Assembly (NCBI GenBank): GCA_003609755.1
Contig: AP017991.1
Location: 4,389,001 to 4,453,000, forward strand
Direction: 5' to 3'
DNA length: 64,000 nucleotides
Source of the DNA: Planktothrix agardhii NIES-204
GTDB taxonomy: Bacteria; Cyanobacteriota; Cyanobacteriia; Cyanobacteriales; Microcoleaceae
Shown piece after piece: positions 8,274 through 17,039 of this stretch; position 1 is the first letter of the stretch, and the number at the start of each line of letters is the position of its first letter. Made by a program: the position numbers and the translations under genes. The notes beneath the pieces were generated by a model. That model was given only the letters and a program-made list of their open reading frames with translations. It had not been told where the DNA came from and did not search any database.

Positions 8274-9647
8274 ATGAAAAACAAAAACAAATTTGCGCTC
8301 ACCTTCGCCTTTTGTCGATTTGGGACAGTTGGGAAGTTCACACCTAAGCTATTTGATCAACGGAGCCCGATTGCTACCGTTACCATTTTACTGTTTTTTA
8401 CCTGTTTATCCCCATATTCCCTAGCTCAAAATTCCCCGTTATCAGAATCTTCTGTCCAAGAACAGGAGATTAAAAATCAAGTGGAAAATCAGGTTGATAA
8501 TACCTTCCGTCGCTATCTGGCATTATTAAGTTTAATTTTACTATTGTTATTGCTGTTGAATACGATCGCAGCTTGTGGAGTTTGGTTTTTACTGAAAAAA
8601 TTAGCCCAACAAACGGCATCCGCAGAGCAGGAAATTGAAAGTCTTAAAACCGATACCCTGACGGAAATGGAACGGGTACTCACCGAAGCTAGACAAATTT
8701 TATATCAATTGCAAAATAAAAATGATTTAGCCCATGAAACCTTACAAACTCTAACGACTCAAACTCCTTTACCTGTGATTGAAGCGGTTTGGGTGGAACA
8801 GCCAGAAAACAATAAATCGGGTTCAGAGATTGGGGAATTATTACCCGAAACCCATGATCAATCTGTAACCGATGAAACAACAATCCCGGTAAATCTGGAT
8901 CAGGCAGTCTTAGTCCCGATTATATTACCTATTACCACTGAAAACGACAAAAATCAAACTCTGTCTGCGGTTGAAGTTGAAGAAAAATCTTCCGAGACAA
9001 CGGAAACAGAAACTCCAGCCGCAGAAGTTGAACCGGAAGAACAACTTAGACAAGCGATTAGTTTAGCCAAACAGGGAGATAAATTATTTTTAGAGGGGGA
9101 TTTAGAATCGGCAGTTCAAAGTTATGATGAGGGGTTAAAATTTAAACCGGATTTGGCAGAAGTTTGGAATAATCGCGGGGTAGCACTGACACGGTTACAA
9201 CGGTATCATGAGGCGATTGTCTCCTATGAAAGTGCGATTCAATTGCGATATAATTATGCCGATGCTTGGAATAATCGCGGAGTGGCTTTAGGAAAACTCA
9301 ATCATTATGAAGCTGCGATTTTATCCTACCAACGGGCTATTGATTTAAAGTCTAATTATATGGATGCCTGGAATAATCAGGGCTTTGCTTTAGCTAAACT
9401 GCAAAAGTATGATGATGCGATTTCATCATATAATCAAGCTGCAAAAATTCGTCCTGATTTTTACCGAATTTGGTATAATAAAGCCCGATGTTATGCGGTT
9501 CAAGGGCAAGTAGAGTTAGCCTTGGAAAATTTAAAACGGGCAATACGGTTGAATCCCGAAGCCTGTAAAAAGTTGGTTAAACGGGAAACGGATTTTGACC
9601 CGATTCGAGAGGATAAAAACTTTAAAAAGTTAAATTTTGATTCCTAA
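8274..9647 (+). CDS. Membrane-anchored TPR protein
   Basis: A 457-residue protein. A possible signal sequence ends near FFTCLSPYSLAQ (about residue 50). A membrane segment follows at about 80-108 (LALLSLILLLLLLLNTIAA), then a short coiled coil, a Glu/Thr-rich acidic linker (about 150-260), and about four to five tetratricopeptide repeats at 262-445 (LRQAISLAKQGDKLFLEGDL, AEVWNNRGVALTRLQRYHEA and similar). TPRs are protein-binding scaffolds; the partner is unknown. ATG 8274 was chosen because the upstream in-frame TTG (8205) adds a stretch with no signal character. The next gene begins 13 bp downstream and encodes a protein resembling this one's N-terminal half. Confidence 0.8.
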   Translation: MKNKNKFALTFAFCRFGTVGKFTPKLFDQRSPIATVTILLFFTCLSPYSLAQNSPLSESSVQEQEIKNQVENQVDNTFRRYLALLSLILLLLLLLNTIAACGVWFLLKKLAQQTASAEQEIESLKTDTLTEMERVLTEARQILYQLQNKNDLAHETLQTLTTQTPLPVIEAVWVEQPENNKSGSEIGELLPETHDQSVTDETTIPVNLDQAVLVPIILPITTENDKNQTLSAVEVEEKSSETTETETPAAEVEPEEQLRQAISLAKQGDKLFLEGDLESAVQSYDEGLKFKPDLAEVWNNRGVALTRLQRYHEAIVSYESAIQLRYNYADAWNNRGVALGKLNHYEAAILSYQRAIDLKSNYMDAWNNQGFALAKLQKYDDAISSYNQAAKIRPDFYRIWYNKARCYAVQGQVELALENLKRAIRLNPEACKKLVKRETDFDPIREDKNFKKLNFDS

Positions 9648-9660
9648 TTATTGAAATTAA

Positions 9661-10239
9661 ATGAATATAATTGAATTAATTTTGGTTGGTTTTTCTGCTT
9701 GTTTTAGTATTTTTTATCCAGATTTATTTGATTATAAATCTTCTAAATATCAAGATTTAATTAGTCAGGATTCTGACAATTTCTTGGCAATATCCTATAC
9801 TAGCGGCAATGGCGTAGATGCTACCAGGCTGGATCGCATGGTAATTAGAGATTTAGTTCAAACTGAAATTTCTCAGAGTTTCAGGCGGGTTCACCCTTTA
9901 TTATCAACTTGGATTTTAGTCGCTGTTTTGGTTCCCAGTGCTAGTGTGTTAAGTATTTTAATTTTGTTTTTTAAAATTACGCGAGATAGCCGGAAATTCT
10001 CTCAACATTTAGAGACTTTAAAAGATTATTTTATTCCTGAATTTTATGCTAGAATTGGCGAAGCCCAGGATATTGTTTATGATCTCCAAGATTCTTTTCA
10101 AGTCACTGAAGAAGCAATTCAAGGAATACAAGCAAGGCTAGACTCTCTTTCAACTCAAGATGATGATTTGGAAGAATATACGGTAGAAGATGATAAAAAA
10201 AGACTCAGAAATCGACGAGTTAACTCATCAAAAACTTAA
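9661..10239 (+). CDS. Single-pass membrane protein related to the upstream TPR protein
   Basis: A 192-residue protein that I cannot assign to a named family. It has a weak N-terminal hydrophobic stretch (residues 1-20), a membrane segment at about 80-105 (WILVAVLVPSASVLSILILF) and a helical region after it. The motif before the membrane segment (FRRVHPLLS) and the helix after it (AQDIVYDLQDSFQVTEEAIQ) align with the upstream neighbour's FRRYLALLS and ARQILYQLQNKNDLAHETLQ. It therefore looks like a truncated paralogue without TPRs. It starts 13 bp after the upstream stop, so the two are probably co-transcribed. Confidence 0.65.
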   Translation: MNIIELILVGFSACFSIFYPDLFDYKSSKYQDLISQDSDNFLAISYTSGNGVDATRLDRMVIRDLVQTEISQSFRRVHPLLSTWILVAVLVPSASVLSILILFFKITRDSRKFSQHLETLKDYFIPEFYARIGEAQDIVYDLQDSFQVTEEAIQGIQARLDSLSTQDDDLEEYTVEDDKKRLRNRRVNSSKT

Positions 10240-10259
10240 ATTTTTATAAATAACGAGAA

Positions 10260-10517
10260 ATGTTTTTTGAAGACCAAAAAGAGTCTATTCTTAAAGGCAT
10301 AGAAGATGGCAGAATCCTAGGAATTAAGCAAGGAATTATTGAAGGTAAATTATCATTAATTTTACGTCAAATTTCTCGATTATTGGGTGAAATATCATCA
10401 GAAACTAAGGCAAGTATCCGACAGTTAAACTCTGACCAATTAGAGAATTTAGCAGAAGCGGTTTTAGACTTTAAAACGGTAGAAGATTTGTTAGTTTGGC
10501 TGTCAAAAGTTAGATAA
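10260..10517 (+). CDS. DUF4351-domain tail of an Rpn-type nuclease, probably a remnant
   Basis: An 85-residue ORF beginning 20 bp after the previous gene. Residues 20-85 (KLSLILRQISRLLGEIS, LNSDQLENLAEAVLDF, VEDLLVWLS) are a DUF4351 domain, normally the C-terminal part of cyanobacterial Rpn/PD-(D/E)XK-type putative transposase or nuclease proteins of about 250-300 residues. The catalytic N-terminal domain is absent, so this is probably the surviving tail of such a gene, although a free-standing small protein cannot be excluded. Confidence 0.6.
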   Translation: MFFEDQKESILKGIEDGRILGIKQGIIEGKLSLILRQISRLLGEISSETKASIRQLNSDQLENLAEAVLDFKTVEDLLVWLSKVR

Positions 10518-10531
10518 AGAAACTGTTATAG

Positions 10532-10569
10532 CCCCCCCTAACCCCCCGTGCACGGGGGGCTAGGGGGGG
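10532..10569. repeat. GC-rich palindrome centred on GTGCAC
   Basis: Two 16-base arms (C7-TAA-C6 and G6-CTA-G7) around GTGCAC at 10548-10553, with one mismatch. TATAGC precedes it and a GGGAATAG tandem array follows (10571-10592). A near copy lies at 48978-49014. It could act as a bidirectional hairpin terminator between the DUF4351 ORF and the RTX gene, but it looks like a dispersed REP-type element. Confidence 0.8.
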
Positions 10570-10636
10570 AGGGAATAGGGAATAGGGAATAGCCGCGTCG
10601 TGAGCCGTGAGCCTGTCCCTTTTGGTTCTGAGTTAA

Positions 10637-11428
10637 TTAAATAAACACATATTGATCACTGTCTAATGTTGATGAAATATTGCCCTGAACAACTGCTAAT
10701 AACTGTTGTGACCCATCACCATTCAGTTTGAAAATTGCCACTCCTGCGGGTACATTGGAGGGCAAATTACCAATAGTATATAAATCGGGAGTACCACCTA
10801 ACAGTAACTTATCTTCATCCCCATTAAAATCCGTAATCAAGGTATAGCCCAAATTATCATTAGAAATGCCCACCAGGGTATCATTACCTCGGTCGCCTAA
10901 GAGCAAATCGTTTCCCGTCCCACCAATTAAACTATCATTACCCTGACCGCCATAAATGGAATCATCTCCACCATCACCAAACAGTGTATCCTCGTCGTTA
11001 TTCCCAAATACGATATCGGGGTCTGGCCCCCCATAAACCGTATCAATTCCGATATCACCAAATAGAGTATCAATTCCTTCACTGCCTATGAGTAAATCAT
11101 TCCCTTGACCGGAAAATAGAATATCATTTCCATTTTGTCCTTCAAGAAAATCATCCCCCTGGAAACCAATAATAGTGTCATTTCCGTCTCGAGCCGGGAT
11201 GACATCACGAACATTAGTTCCTTCTAAAATATCATCATTTTTTGTCCCAATCAGCGATGCAGCAGGGGTTAAGGGTGCGATTTGATCTCCATTACGTCGC
11301 AAAAAGAAGGAGTCTCCACCTTCACCACCGATGAGGGTATCTACTTCATCGTTAAACACAATTATGGCTGGGGTAGCAGTGTTGGTTTCTCTGGAAACTG
11401 GGACAGATACAAATGGAAAGTTTGACAT
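10637..11428 (-). CDS. RTX-type calcium-binding repeat protein
   Basis: A 263-residue acidic protein. Residues about 60-190 hold tandem Gly/Asp nonapeptide repeats (GGQGNDSLIGGTGNDLLLGD and similar, about 10-12 units), which fold as a calcium-bound beta-roll. The last 60 residues (YTLITDFNGDEDKLLLGG, DPDQYVFI-like end) resemble the C-terminal part that ends many cyanobacterial RTX proteins and may serve type I secretion. No N-terminal signal peptide is present. No protease or lipase domain is present, so the function is probably structural or surface-associated. It is a stand-alone gene between a palindromic repeat and a methyltransferase gene. Confidence 0.85.
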   Translation of the reverse strand: MSNFPFVSVPVSRETNTATPAIIVFNDEVDTLIGGEGGDSFFLRRNGDQIAPLTPAASLIGTKNDDILEGTNVRDVIPARDGNDTIIGFQGDDFLEGQNGNDILFSGQGNDLLIGSEGIDTLFGDIGIDTVYGGPDPDIVFGNNDEDTLFGDGGDDSIYGGQGNDSLIGGTGNDLLLGDRGNDTLVGISNDNLGYTLITDFNGDEDKLLLGGTPDLYTIGNLPSNVPAGVAIFKLNGDGSQQLLAVVQGNISSTLDSDQYVFI

Positions 11429-11657
11429 TGTACTTCGGGGTAAACAACAAGCGATGGTGTGAATAAAAAAAACATTTTACACTCAATTCACTATTTTTTA
11501 TACCTTATAAACTTCTCTATAAATGGTTGTGTTGTTTTTTTGCTCTGCTCCTCTGAATCAATAGACTCCGATTAGTATACAAAATCAGGATTGTTTTTGA
11601 CAATATTTGGGATAGGGAGTTTAAAGGGGTAAGGGCTGATAGGATCGAGGGATTTAA

Positions 11658-12785
11658 TTATGGTATAGTATAGGACTGAATTAAATTTTCTAGGGTTGTT
11701 GTTTCAAAAACCCATTCTAATTCTTGATTGTTGATCGCTTTAATTAAGATAATATCTTGCGGTGAAATTTCCCCTAGGGGAAGTTGATAAGACCAAGAAG
11801 ATTGAGTATCGGAATCAGTAGGTTTAAAAGCAAATAAACCGTTTTGAATGAACTTACCATTAATTGAAACCAGAATAGAGTCTAATTGACCGTTGGGATT
11901 AATTTCTGATAGTCTTCCGGTTAATAAAAGATTTCCCTCTAGGGTTAATTCACACCTTTCTATTTTTCCCTGGGGATGGTGACTAAATTTTAGGGAAGAT
12001 AGGGGGTTTTGAGGTGTACGAGTAACTAAATATAAATCTTGATAGCCACAAATTCCTTGGGGAATGCGGGAATAAACTGCTTCCCCTTGACTAATGGTTT
12101 TTAAACTCTGGGCTACGAAACTTTCACCGACATAACTGGTGCCATATTCATTCACATCTAAACTGCGACTTTCACTATTGGGAATAAATAAAATATCTGA
12201 GGTAGAAATATTGAAATGGGGGGGTAATAATTGCCGGTCATGAACACTAAACATTAATATTCCTTGGGGAGATAATAAAGAATAGAGTTTTTGTAACCAA
12301 GTTAAAAAGGTGGATTCAGGAAGATGACTAAAAAACGAACAGGCTAAAATACCATCAAAGGATTGTTGGATCGGATAGTCCTGGGGATAGGTGGTAGAGA
12401 TAATTCCCTGTACGCCGAATTGTTCGATTTGAAACTGCACCGCCTGGGCATAAATATCGGAAATCCAAACATTTTTTGGGGGAATATCCTGAACTAAAAA
12501 TCGGGTAAAACGACCATAACCACTGGCAAAATCCAAGAAGGACGAAATCCGATCTAATTCTCCAAAATGCCACTGTAAAACCTGTCTGACGGTATCTAAA
12601 ATTCGATGTCCATTAAAATAATAACGAATACAAGCGCGATCGGTTGTGCCGTGATTTGCCAAGGCAAATAAATACATTTCATCCTGATCACAAATTGCAG
12701 CATTAAAGGTATCAGGAAATCGAGTTTGATCTTGAATAAACTGTTTTAGAGCTAAGGATTGAGAAGATAAATTAACAAGCTGCAT
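11658..12785 (-). CDS. Class I SAM-dependent methyltransferase
   Basis: A 375-residue protein. The SAM-binding motif I is FLDFASGYGRFTRFLVQD (about residues 82-99), followed by VWISDIYAQAVQFQ (motif II) and FDGILACSFFSHLPESTFL (post-motif). The Rossmann domain spans about 60-240. The C-terminal ~110 residues (CELTLEGNLLLTGRLSE, GQLDSILVSINGKFIQNG) look like a beta-sandwich accessory domain, seen in some cyanobacterial glycan or peptide methyltransferases. The substrate is unknown. No operon partner is apparent; the neighbouring genes point away or are distant. Confidence 0.8.
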   Translation of the reverse strand: MQLVNLSSQSLALKQFIQDQTRFPDTFNAAICDQDEMYLFALANHGTTDRACIRYYFNGHRILDTVRQVLQWHFGELDRISSFLDFASGYGRFTRFLVQDIPPKNVWISDIYAQAVQFQIEQFGVQGIISTTYPQDYPIQQSFDGILACSFFSHLPESTFLTWLQKLYSLLSPQGILMFSVHDRQLLPPHFNISTSDILFIPNSESRSLDVNEYGTSYVGESFVAQSLKTISQGEAVYSRIPQGICGYQDLYLVTRTPQNPLSSLKFSHHPQGKIERCELTLEGNLLLTGRLSEINPNGQLDSILVSINGKFIQNGLFAFKPTDSDTQSSWSYQLPLGEISPQDIILIKAINNQELEWVFETTTLENLIQSYTIP

Positions 12786-12930
12786 TGATTGTTTTAAAAA
12801 ATATAAGTTTTCCGATCTAGTTCATCTTACCTAAGACTGGGAATCGAAACAATCTGATCCCCTTGTCAAAAATTTCCCCCTTTGGCAGTAAAATGGTAAA
12901 GCAATAGTGATCACAACTTCATCCAAAGCT

Positions 12931-13317
12931 ATGCGAGTTTATGTACTACTGTTCAACGCCGGAACAGAAAATGAAGGAATTCATACGATTCAAATGGGCG
13001 ATCGCAATAAGGTGTTAATATTTGAAGACGAGGATGATGCCACCCGTTTTGGCATACTTCTGGAAGCCCAGGATTTCCCCACGGCTACGGTTGAGGCGAT
13101 TGATAAAGACGAAATCGAAGAATTTTGCGTTTCGGTTGACTATGACTGGGAACTGGTGGGGTCTGGAGAGTTAGCTATTCCTCCCGAAAATAACGTTGAT
13201 CAAACGGATTGGCAAATCGAGGAAGACCAACCCCCAGAGAAAGAGTCTGATAAAGAGTCTGATTTTGTCTCACCGGAACTTGATGATATTCGCAAACGGC
13301 TAGAAGGTTTATTATAG
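12931..13317 (+). CDS. DUF3110 domain protein
   Basis: A 128-residue acidic soluble protein. Residues 1-80 (MRVYVLLFNAGTENEGIHTI, VLIFEDEDDATRFGILLEAQ, FCVSVDYDWELV) are the DUF3110 domain widespread in cyanobacteria and plant plastids. The remaining ~45 residues are Glu/Asp-rich. Function unknown. ATG 12931 was preferred over GTG 12907 because the family begins at MRVYVLLFN. It lies 38 bp upstream of murQ in the same orientation, so co-transcription is possible. Confidence 0.85.
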   Translation: MRVYVLLFNAGTENEGIHTIQMGDRNKVLIFEDEDDATRFGILLEAQDFPTATVEAIDKDEIEEFCVSVDYDWELVGSGELAIPPENNVDQTDWQIEEDQPPEKESDKESDFVSPELDDIRKRLEGLL

Positions 13318-13355
13318 TTGGGTCTAAATAGTACAGATCGCAGGTTGAGTGAAAT

Positions 13356-14276
13356 ATGGAACAGTGGGAATCCCGGGGACATTTATTAACTGAACAAATC
13401 AACGTCAGCAGTCAGAACCTAGACCAGATGAGTTCCTTGGAGTTGGTGGATTTGTTCAATCGGGAAGATGTCCAAACTTTGTTGGCCATTGCCCGTTCCC
13501 GTGAATCCTTGGCTGCAGCCATTGACCTAACCACGGTGGCACTGCGTCAGGGGGGGCGTCTATTTTACGTTGGGGCGGGCACCAGTGGCCGTTTAGGGGT
13601 TCTGGATGCGGCCGAATGTCCCCCCACCTTCTGTACCCCTCCAGAACTGGTTCAGGGCATTATTGCCGGGGGTGCGGGGGCTTTAGTCCGCAGTTCGGAA
13701 GATTTGGAAGATCGAGCCGAAGATGGGGCTGGGGTGGTGGCCCTGCGTCAAATTACCCATTTAGATGTGGTGGTTGGAATTACGGCCGGAGGGACGACTC
13801 CCTTTGTCCAGGGGGCGTTACAAGCGGCTTGTCAACGGGGTGCCAAAACCGTATTTATTGCTTGTGTTCCGGTGGAGCAGGTGGAATTTGAGGCGGATGT
13901 GGATATTCGTCTGTTAGTCGGGCCAGAAATATTAGCGGGTTCGACAAGATTAAAGGCCGGAACGGTGACTAAAATGGCGTTAAATATTCTCTCGACTAGC
14001 GTTATGGTGAAGTTGGGGAAAGTCTATGGGAATCGGATGATTGATGTGGCGGTGACTAATAAAAAATTACAGGATCGTTCCTTAAGAATATTAATGGATT
14101 TGACCGAAATTGATCGAGCAGAGGCGGAAATTTTATTAGAAAAAAGTGGAAAATCTGTTAAGTTAGCTCTATTGATGCAGTGGACGGGACTAGATGCGGT
14201 ATCCGGTCAAGACTTATTAAATCAGCATCAAGGACAATTAAGACAGGCGGTATTGAGTTGGAATTTGCCATATTAG
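13356..14276 (+). CDS. murQ: N-acetylmuramic acid 6-phosphate etherase MurQ
   Basis: A 306-residue SIS-domain enzyme that cleaves the D-lactyl ether of MurNAc-6-phosphate to give GlcNAc-6-phosphate in cell-wall recycling. Family motifs are plain: RLFYVGAGTSGRLGVLDAAE (residues about 68-87), CPPTF, GGAGALVRSSEDLEDRAEDG (catalytic Glu region), VVGITAGGTTPFV and GSTRLKAGTVTKMALNILST. Length matches the family. Base composition is slightly more GC-rich in its first half than in its second. Confidence 0.96.
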   Translation: MEQWESRGHLLTEQINVSSQNLDQMSSLELVDLFNREDVQTLLAIARSRESLAAAIDLTTVALRQGGRLFYVGAGTSGRLGVLDAAECPPTFCTPPELVQGIIAGGAGALVRSSEDLEDRAEDGAGVVALRQITHLDVVVGITAGGTTPFVQGALQAACQRGAKTVFIACVPVEQVEFEADVDIRLLVGPEILAGSTRLKAGTVTKMALNILSTSVMVKLGKVYGNRMIDVAVTNKKLQDRSLRILMDLTEIDRAEAEILLEKSGKSVKLALLMQWTGLDAVSGQDLLNQHQGQLRQAVLSWNLPY

Positions 14277-14336
14277 ATATAATTTAGGTATTTCCAAACA
14301 AGCCAAAGATGAACTAATCAGTCGGGGTGCAATATT

Positions 14337-14495
14337 TTAGGATGCTAATTTTAGGCTTTTGCCAGTTTCCTGATAGTGCTGAATATAGGCGTTTAAGGCA
14401 AAATTCCAATACCACCTTGCACAGCCAAATGACTTGGCTAATGCCAATTCCTGTTCTGATGTTGGATAGAGCCTGACCTTTGTTGCCTTCAGCAC
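14337..14495 (-). pseudogene. TnpB (IS200/IS605-type OrfB) N-terminal remnant
   Basis: The minus-strand frame opens with GTG 14493-14495 behind a perfect AAGGAGGTGA ribosome binding site and reads MLKATKVRLYPTSEQELALA, then KSFGCARWYWNFALNAYIQH, then YQETGKSLKLAS and stop, 52 residues. This is the N-terminal helix-turn-helix part of TnpB proteins, the RNA-guided nucleases of IS200/IS605 elements. The rest, including the RuvC-type nuclease, is missing. It is a decayed insertion sequence at the left border of the defence-type island. Confidence 0.85.
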
Positions 14496-14560
14496 TTTAA
14501 ATCACCTCCTTTTCAATTATATTAACACTCAAACAATCATAGTCCCTGACCGCAATTCAT

Positions 14561-14590
14561 CCCACGCTGCCCTAGCGGGTCAGACGTGGG
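14561..14590. mobile_element. IS200/IS605-type end hairpin
   Basis: CCCACG-CTG-CCC, loop TAGC, then GGG-CAG-CGTGGG with two single-base bulges. It sits about 65 bp upstream of the tnpB remnant start, where the left-end hairpin of an IS200/IS605 element would be. It is followed by GCTTCGGCGCGGAGAAGC, a second small inverted repeat. Confidence 0.6.
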
Positions 14591-14625
14591 GCTTCGGCGC
14601 GGAGAAGCTAAATAGGTTGTATTCC

Positions 14626-16296
14626 CTATTCCCTACAAATTTTTACGCGAGAAAAGAATAAGTGCATCTGCCAAACTAACCAAGACCCCACCCGCCAAGC
14701 TCCCATAGAAAGGTTTTCTGTCGATGCTTGGGCAGATAATTCAAACTTCGGGTCATAGTGTAACCATTGGGCAGGTAAGTGTCCCATGGGTGTCATCGGG
14801 GACAATTTAAACGTTAGGGCTTCGTAGTCTAACCACTTGCCCTGTTTTCGCCACCCCAGGCGCTCGCCGAGTCTCTTTTCCGTTTCATAATCAACTTGAC
14901 CTCCCATTTCACTCCAAATTGTTTGCTGAATACTAAAGCCAAAATAACCATAACTATATTGTTCCCAAAGTTGATCAATTGTCTGGAGATCTTGACTAGA
15001 AAAGTTATCAATATCTTCCTTATAAACTTCATTCCAATACTTCTTACCCATGACTTTTAGCATTAATTGAGTGGTCTCCATATCAGCTTCTTTCCAGCTA
15101 TGTTGGGCAAGGAGATCCCGCAATTGGGTATAATCAATATTTCGATCACTGCGAAATTCTTGGGTTAATATAACAGGATGATTACTCAGTCCCATTGATC
15201 TTGTTTCTTCAACAGTCGATAGAGGGACTGTTGAAACAAACGTTACTTCTGTAATGCCTAGCATTTTTCTTTGATCAGTTAGTTGGTTAGAGATATAGTT
15301 AGAGATTAAATCAATACCCTGGTCTAAAAATATGCCATTTTCACTGCCATCAAAATGATGAATTTGCCAATCTAATAATTGAGATTGGATAAAAGCATCT
15401 TTTAATCGAGCTTTTTTCTCATAACTGGTCACCATAAAATCAAGAAAAGTTTCAGAAATCACCCCATTATCTTCAAGGTTTACTGAATTTTCATTATACT
15501 TTAAAATATTATCCCCTAAATTTTTAATATCTCCGACCGTTGCATAAAAATATTCATCTACTTTGACAATTTCATCAATTAAAGATTGAAAAGGACTAAA
15601 ATAATCTTGTAAAGAATTATCAAAATTAATTGCATTATGGGCAATTTTTGCTATTTTTTGACGAATTTTATAGGCTTTGCTTTGATATTCATAAATCTCT
15701 TGATAGACTTCTAAATCTTTGACGATTTGCTTAACAATTTCTTTCTGATTTTTGGTGTCTTCTGCAAGTTTTTGGATTCCTTCACTAATCAATCTGATTT
15801 TTTCTAACATCAAAAAATAAGCATTGCTCAACAATAAAACTGCTTTGAAGTTTTCTTGTTTTTCCCACTTTAGTCCCCCCAATATTTTCGGGTTATTAGT
15901 GTTTTTTAACTCTAATTTTCTTCTCTCGTTTTCCAAGATTTTTATTTCAGAATATTTTTTTTTAAATAATTTTTTTAAGTCATCAGCCAGGGTGACTAAA
16001 AATTTATAATAACTATCCCTATATTTTTCTAATAAATCAATAATATGACTATAATTCTGAATAAATAATTGAATTTCATTAAAAATTTCTCCTTGGCTAA
16101 TTTCTTCTTTTCGCTTAATGATTCCTCCCAAATAATAATGATATCGAACTCCCTCTTTAATTAATTTTTGATGTGTTCTAATTTTTTTCTGAACTGCTTT
16201 TACACCTTGATTTTTGAGAACGGGTAATCTATAGGTTTGTTCATAAATTAAGATAGTTTCGTAAGTAATGAGTTGTCTTTGCTGTTTAGTTAACAT
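14626..16296 (-). CDS. Coiled-coil protein with C-terminal GUN4 domain
   Basis: A 556-residue protein. Residues 1-340 are Lys/Glu/Ile-rich and strongly helical with heptad-like stretches (EKYRDSYYKFLVTLADDLKK and others), i.e. a long coiled coil with no membrane segment. Residues about 395-520 are a GUN4 domain: LRDLLAQHSWKEADMETTQL, LQTIDQLWEQYSYGYFGFS, RLGERLGWRKQGKWLDYEAL and MGHLPAQWL. GUN4 binds porphyrins and activates Mg-chelatase; fused versions often occur in signalling or conflict proteins, so a tetrapyrrole-sensing switch is possible here (inference). It is divergent from a small hydrophobic protein gene 168 bp away. The last residues and the TAG stop come from a GGGAATAG repeat. 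Confidence 0.8.
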   Translation of the reverse strand: MLTKQQRQLITYETILIYEQTYRLPVLKNQGVKAVQKKIRTHQKLIKEGVRYHYYLGGIIKRKEEISQGEIFNEIQLFIQNYSHIIDLLEKYRDSYYKFLVTLADDLKKLFKKKYSEIKILENERRKLELKNTNNPKILGGLKWEKQENFKAVLLLSNAYFLMLEKIRLISEGIQKLAEDTKNQKEIVKQIVKDLEVYQEIYEYQSKAYKIRQKIAKIAHNAINFDNSLQDYFSPFQSLIDEIVKVDEYFYATVGDIKNLGDNILKYNENSVNLEDNGVISETFLDFMVTSYEKKARLKDAFIQSQLLDWQIHHFDGSENGIFLDQGIDLISNYISNQLTDQRKMLGITEVTFVSTVPLSTVEETRSMGLSNHPVILTQEFRSDRNIDYTQLRDLLAQHSWKEADMETTQLMLKVMGKKYWNEVYKEDIDNFSSQDLQTIDQLWEQYSYGYFGFSIQQTIWSEMGGQVDYETEKRLGERLGWRKQGKWLDYEALTFKLSPMTPMGHLPAQWLHYDPKFELSAQASTENLSMGAWRVGSWLVWQMHLFFSRVKICRE

Positions 16297-16463
16297 GATC
16301 TTAATTTTTATAGTTATACTGATTAGTGGAATCCATTTTAGCCCCTCGTGACGCTCCTTAGATGCACAGTGAAATTATAGCTACCATACAATTGTGCTAT
16401 TATGACGAAGAAATTCGTCGGATTGCCTGCAAACTGATTGCTAATAACTAATTATTAAAATCA

Positions 16464-16856
16464 ATGGATGAAATCGCAAAGAAAATCGCTGGCCTCGGTC
16501 TTCCCGGTATAGTTCTCCTGATTATAGCAGTCTCATCAGCCGGAAGTAATACCGCCATTGCTGCTGCTCTCACCGCCATGGGAGGGCCTTTTGGCATCGT
16601 TGGTGGCATAGGAATACTGGGTCTAATGACGGTGTTAGGAGATACTGTCTCAGGATATGGAATTGAAGCTGTTCTTCATGCTGTCTATGCGGAACGGAGT
16701 AAAACCGAATCTGTCATATATCTCCTCAAAGAAATCCAAGATTTACCCATTTCAGACGAGCTCAAACTCAAACTCACAAATCACCTTAGCTCAGAATCAA
16801 GCTATGGTGCTGAAGTATCTGAAGCACCAAGGACAGTTGAAATTATGGAAGATTAA
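16464..16856 (+). CDS. Small hydrophobic glycine-rich membrane protein
   Basis: A 130-residue protein. After a short amphipathic start (MDEIAKKIAGLGLPG) come two hydrophobic segments: residues about 13-42 (VLLIIAVSSAGSNTAIAAAL) and 43-68 (MGGPFGIVGGIGILGLMTVL), rich in Gly/Ala with GxxxG-like spacing. A soluble helical tail of about 60 residues follows (SVIYLLKEIQDLPISDELKL). I know of no characterised family, although similar cyanobacterial proteins beginning MDEIAKK exist in my memory. The two-helix glycine-rich hairpin could oligomerise in membranes. The divergent neighbour is the GUN4/coiled-coil gene, so the two may form one unit. Confidence 0.7.
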   Translation: MDEIAKKIAGLGLPGIVLLIIAVSSAGSNTAIAAALTAMGGPFGIVGGIGILGLMTVLGDTVSGYGIEAVLHAVYAERSKTESVIYLLKEIQDLPISDELKLKLTNHLSSESSYGAEVSEAPRTVEIMED

Positions 16857-17039
16857 TTTCCTCTCAACTTCAACTAGATTTTAGAGTGAATGGCCCCAAC
16901 TATACGATTCCCTAAGTTGTAAATTTTTTCAACCTCTAAAAAATTCTGAGCAGAGTCTTTCTTTGCTCAGAAATCTCTGAAAATCTGGAATATTTACAAA
17001 ATCATCTAATCCCAGAATTCCTCTCTCTCCTAAAAAACC

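Noticed and set aside
14281-14335. Plus-strand stretch reading LGISKQAKDELISRGAIF after murQ
   Set aside because: It could be the tail of a lost small gene, but it is too short to identify and has no start.
16362-16451. 29-codon ORF (MHSEIIATIQLCYYDEEIRR...) just before the small hydrophobic protein gene
   Set aside because: No ribosome binding site or recognisable family; it could be a leader peptide, but evidence is too thin to list.
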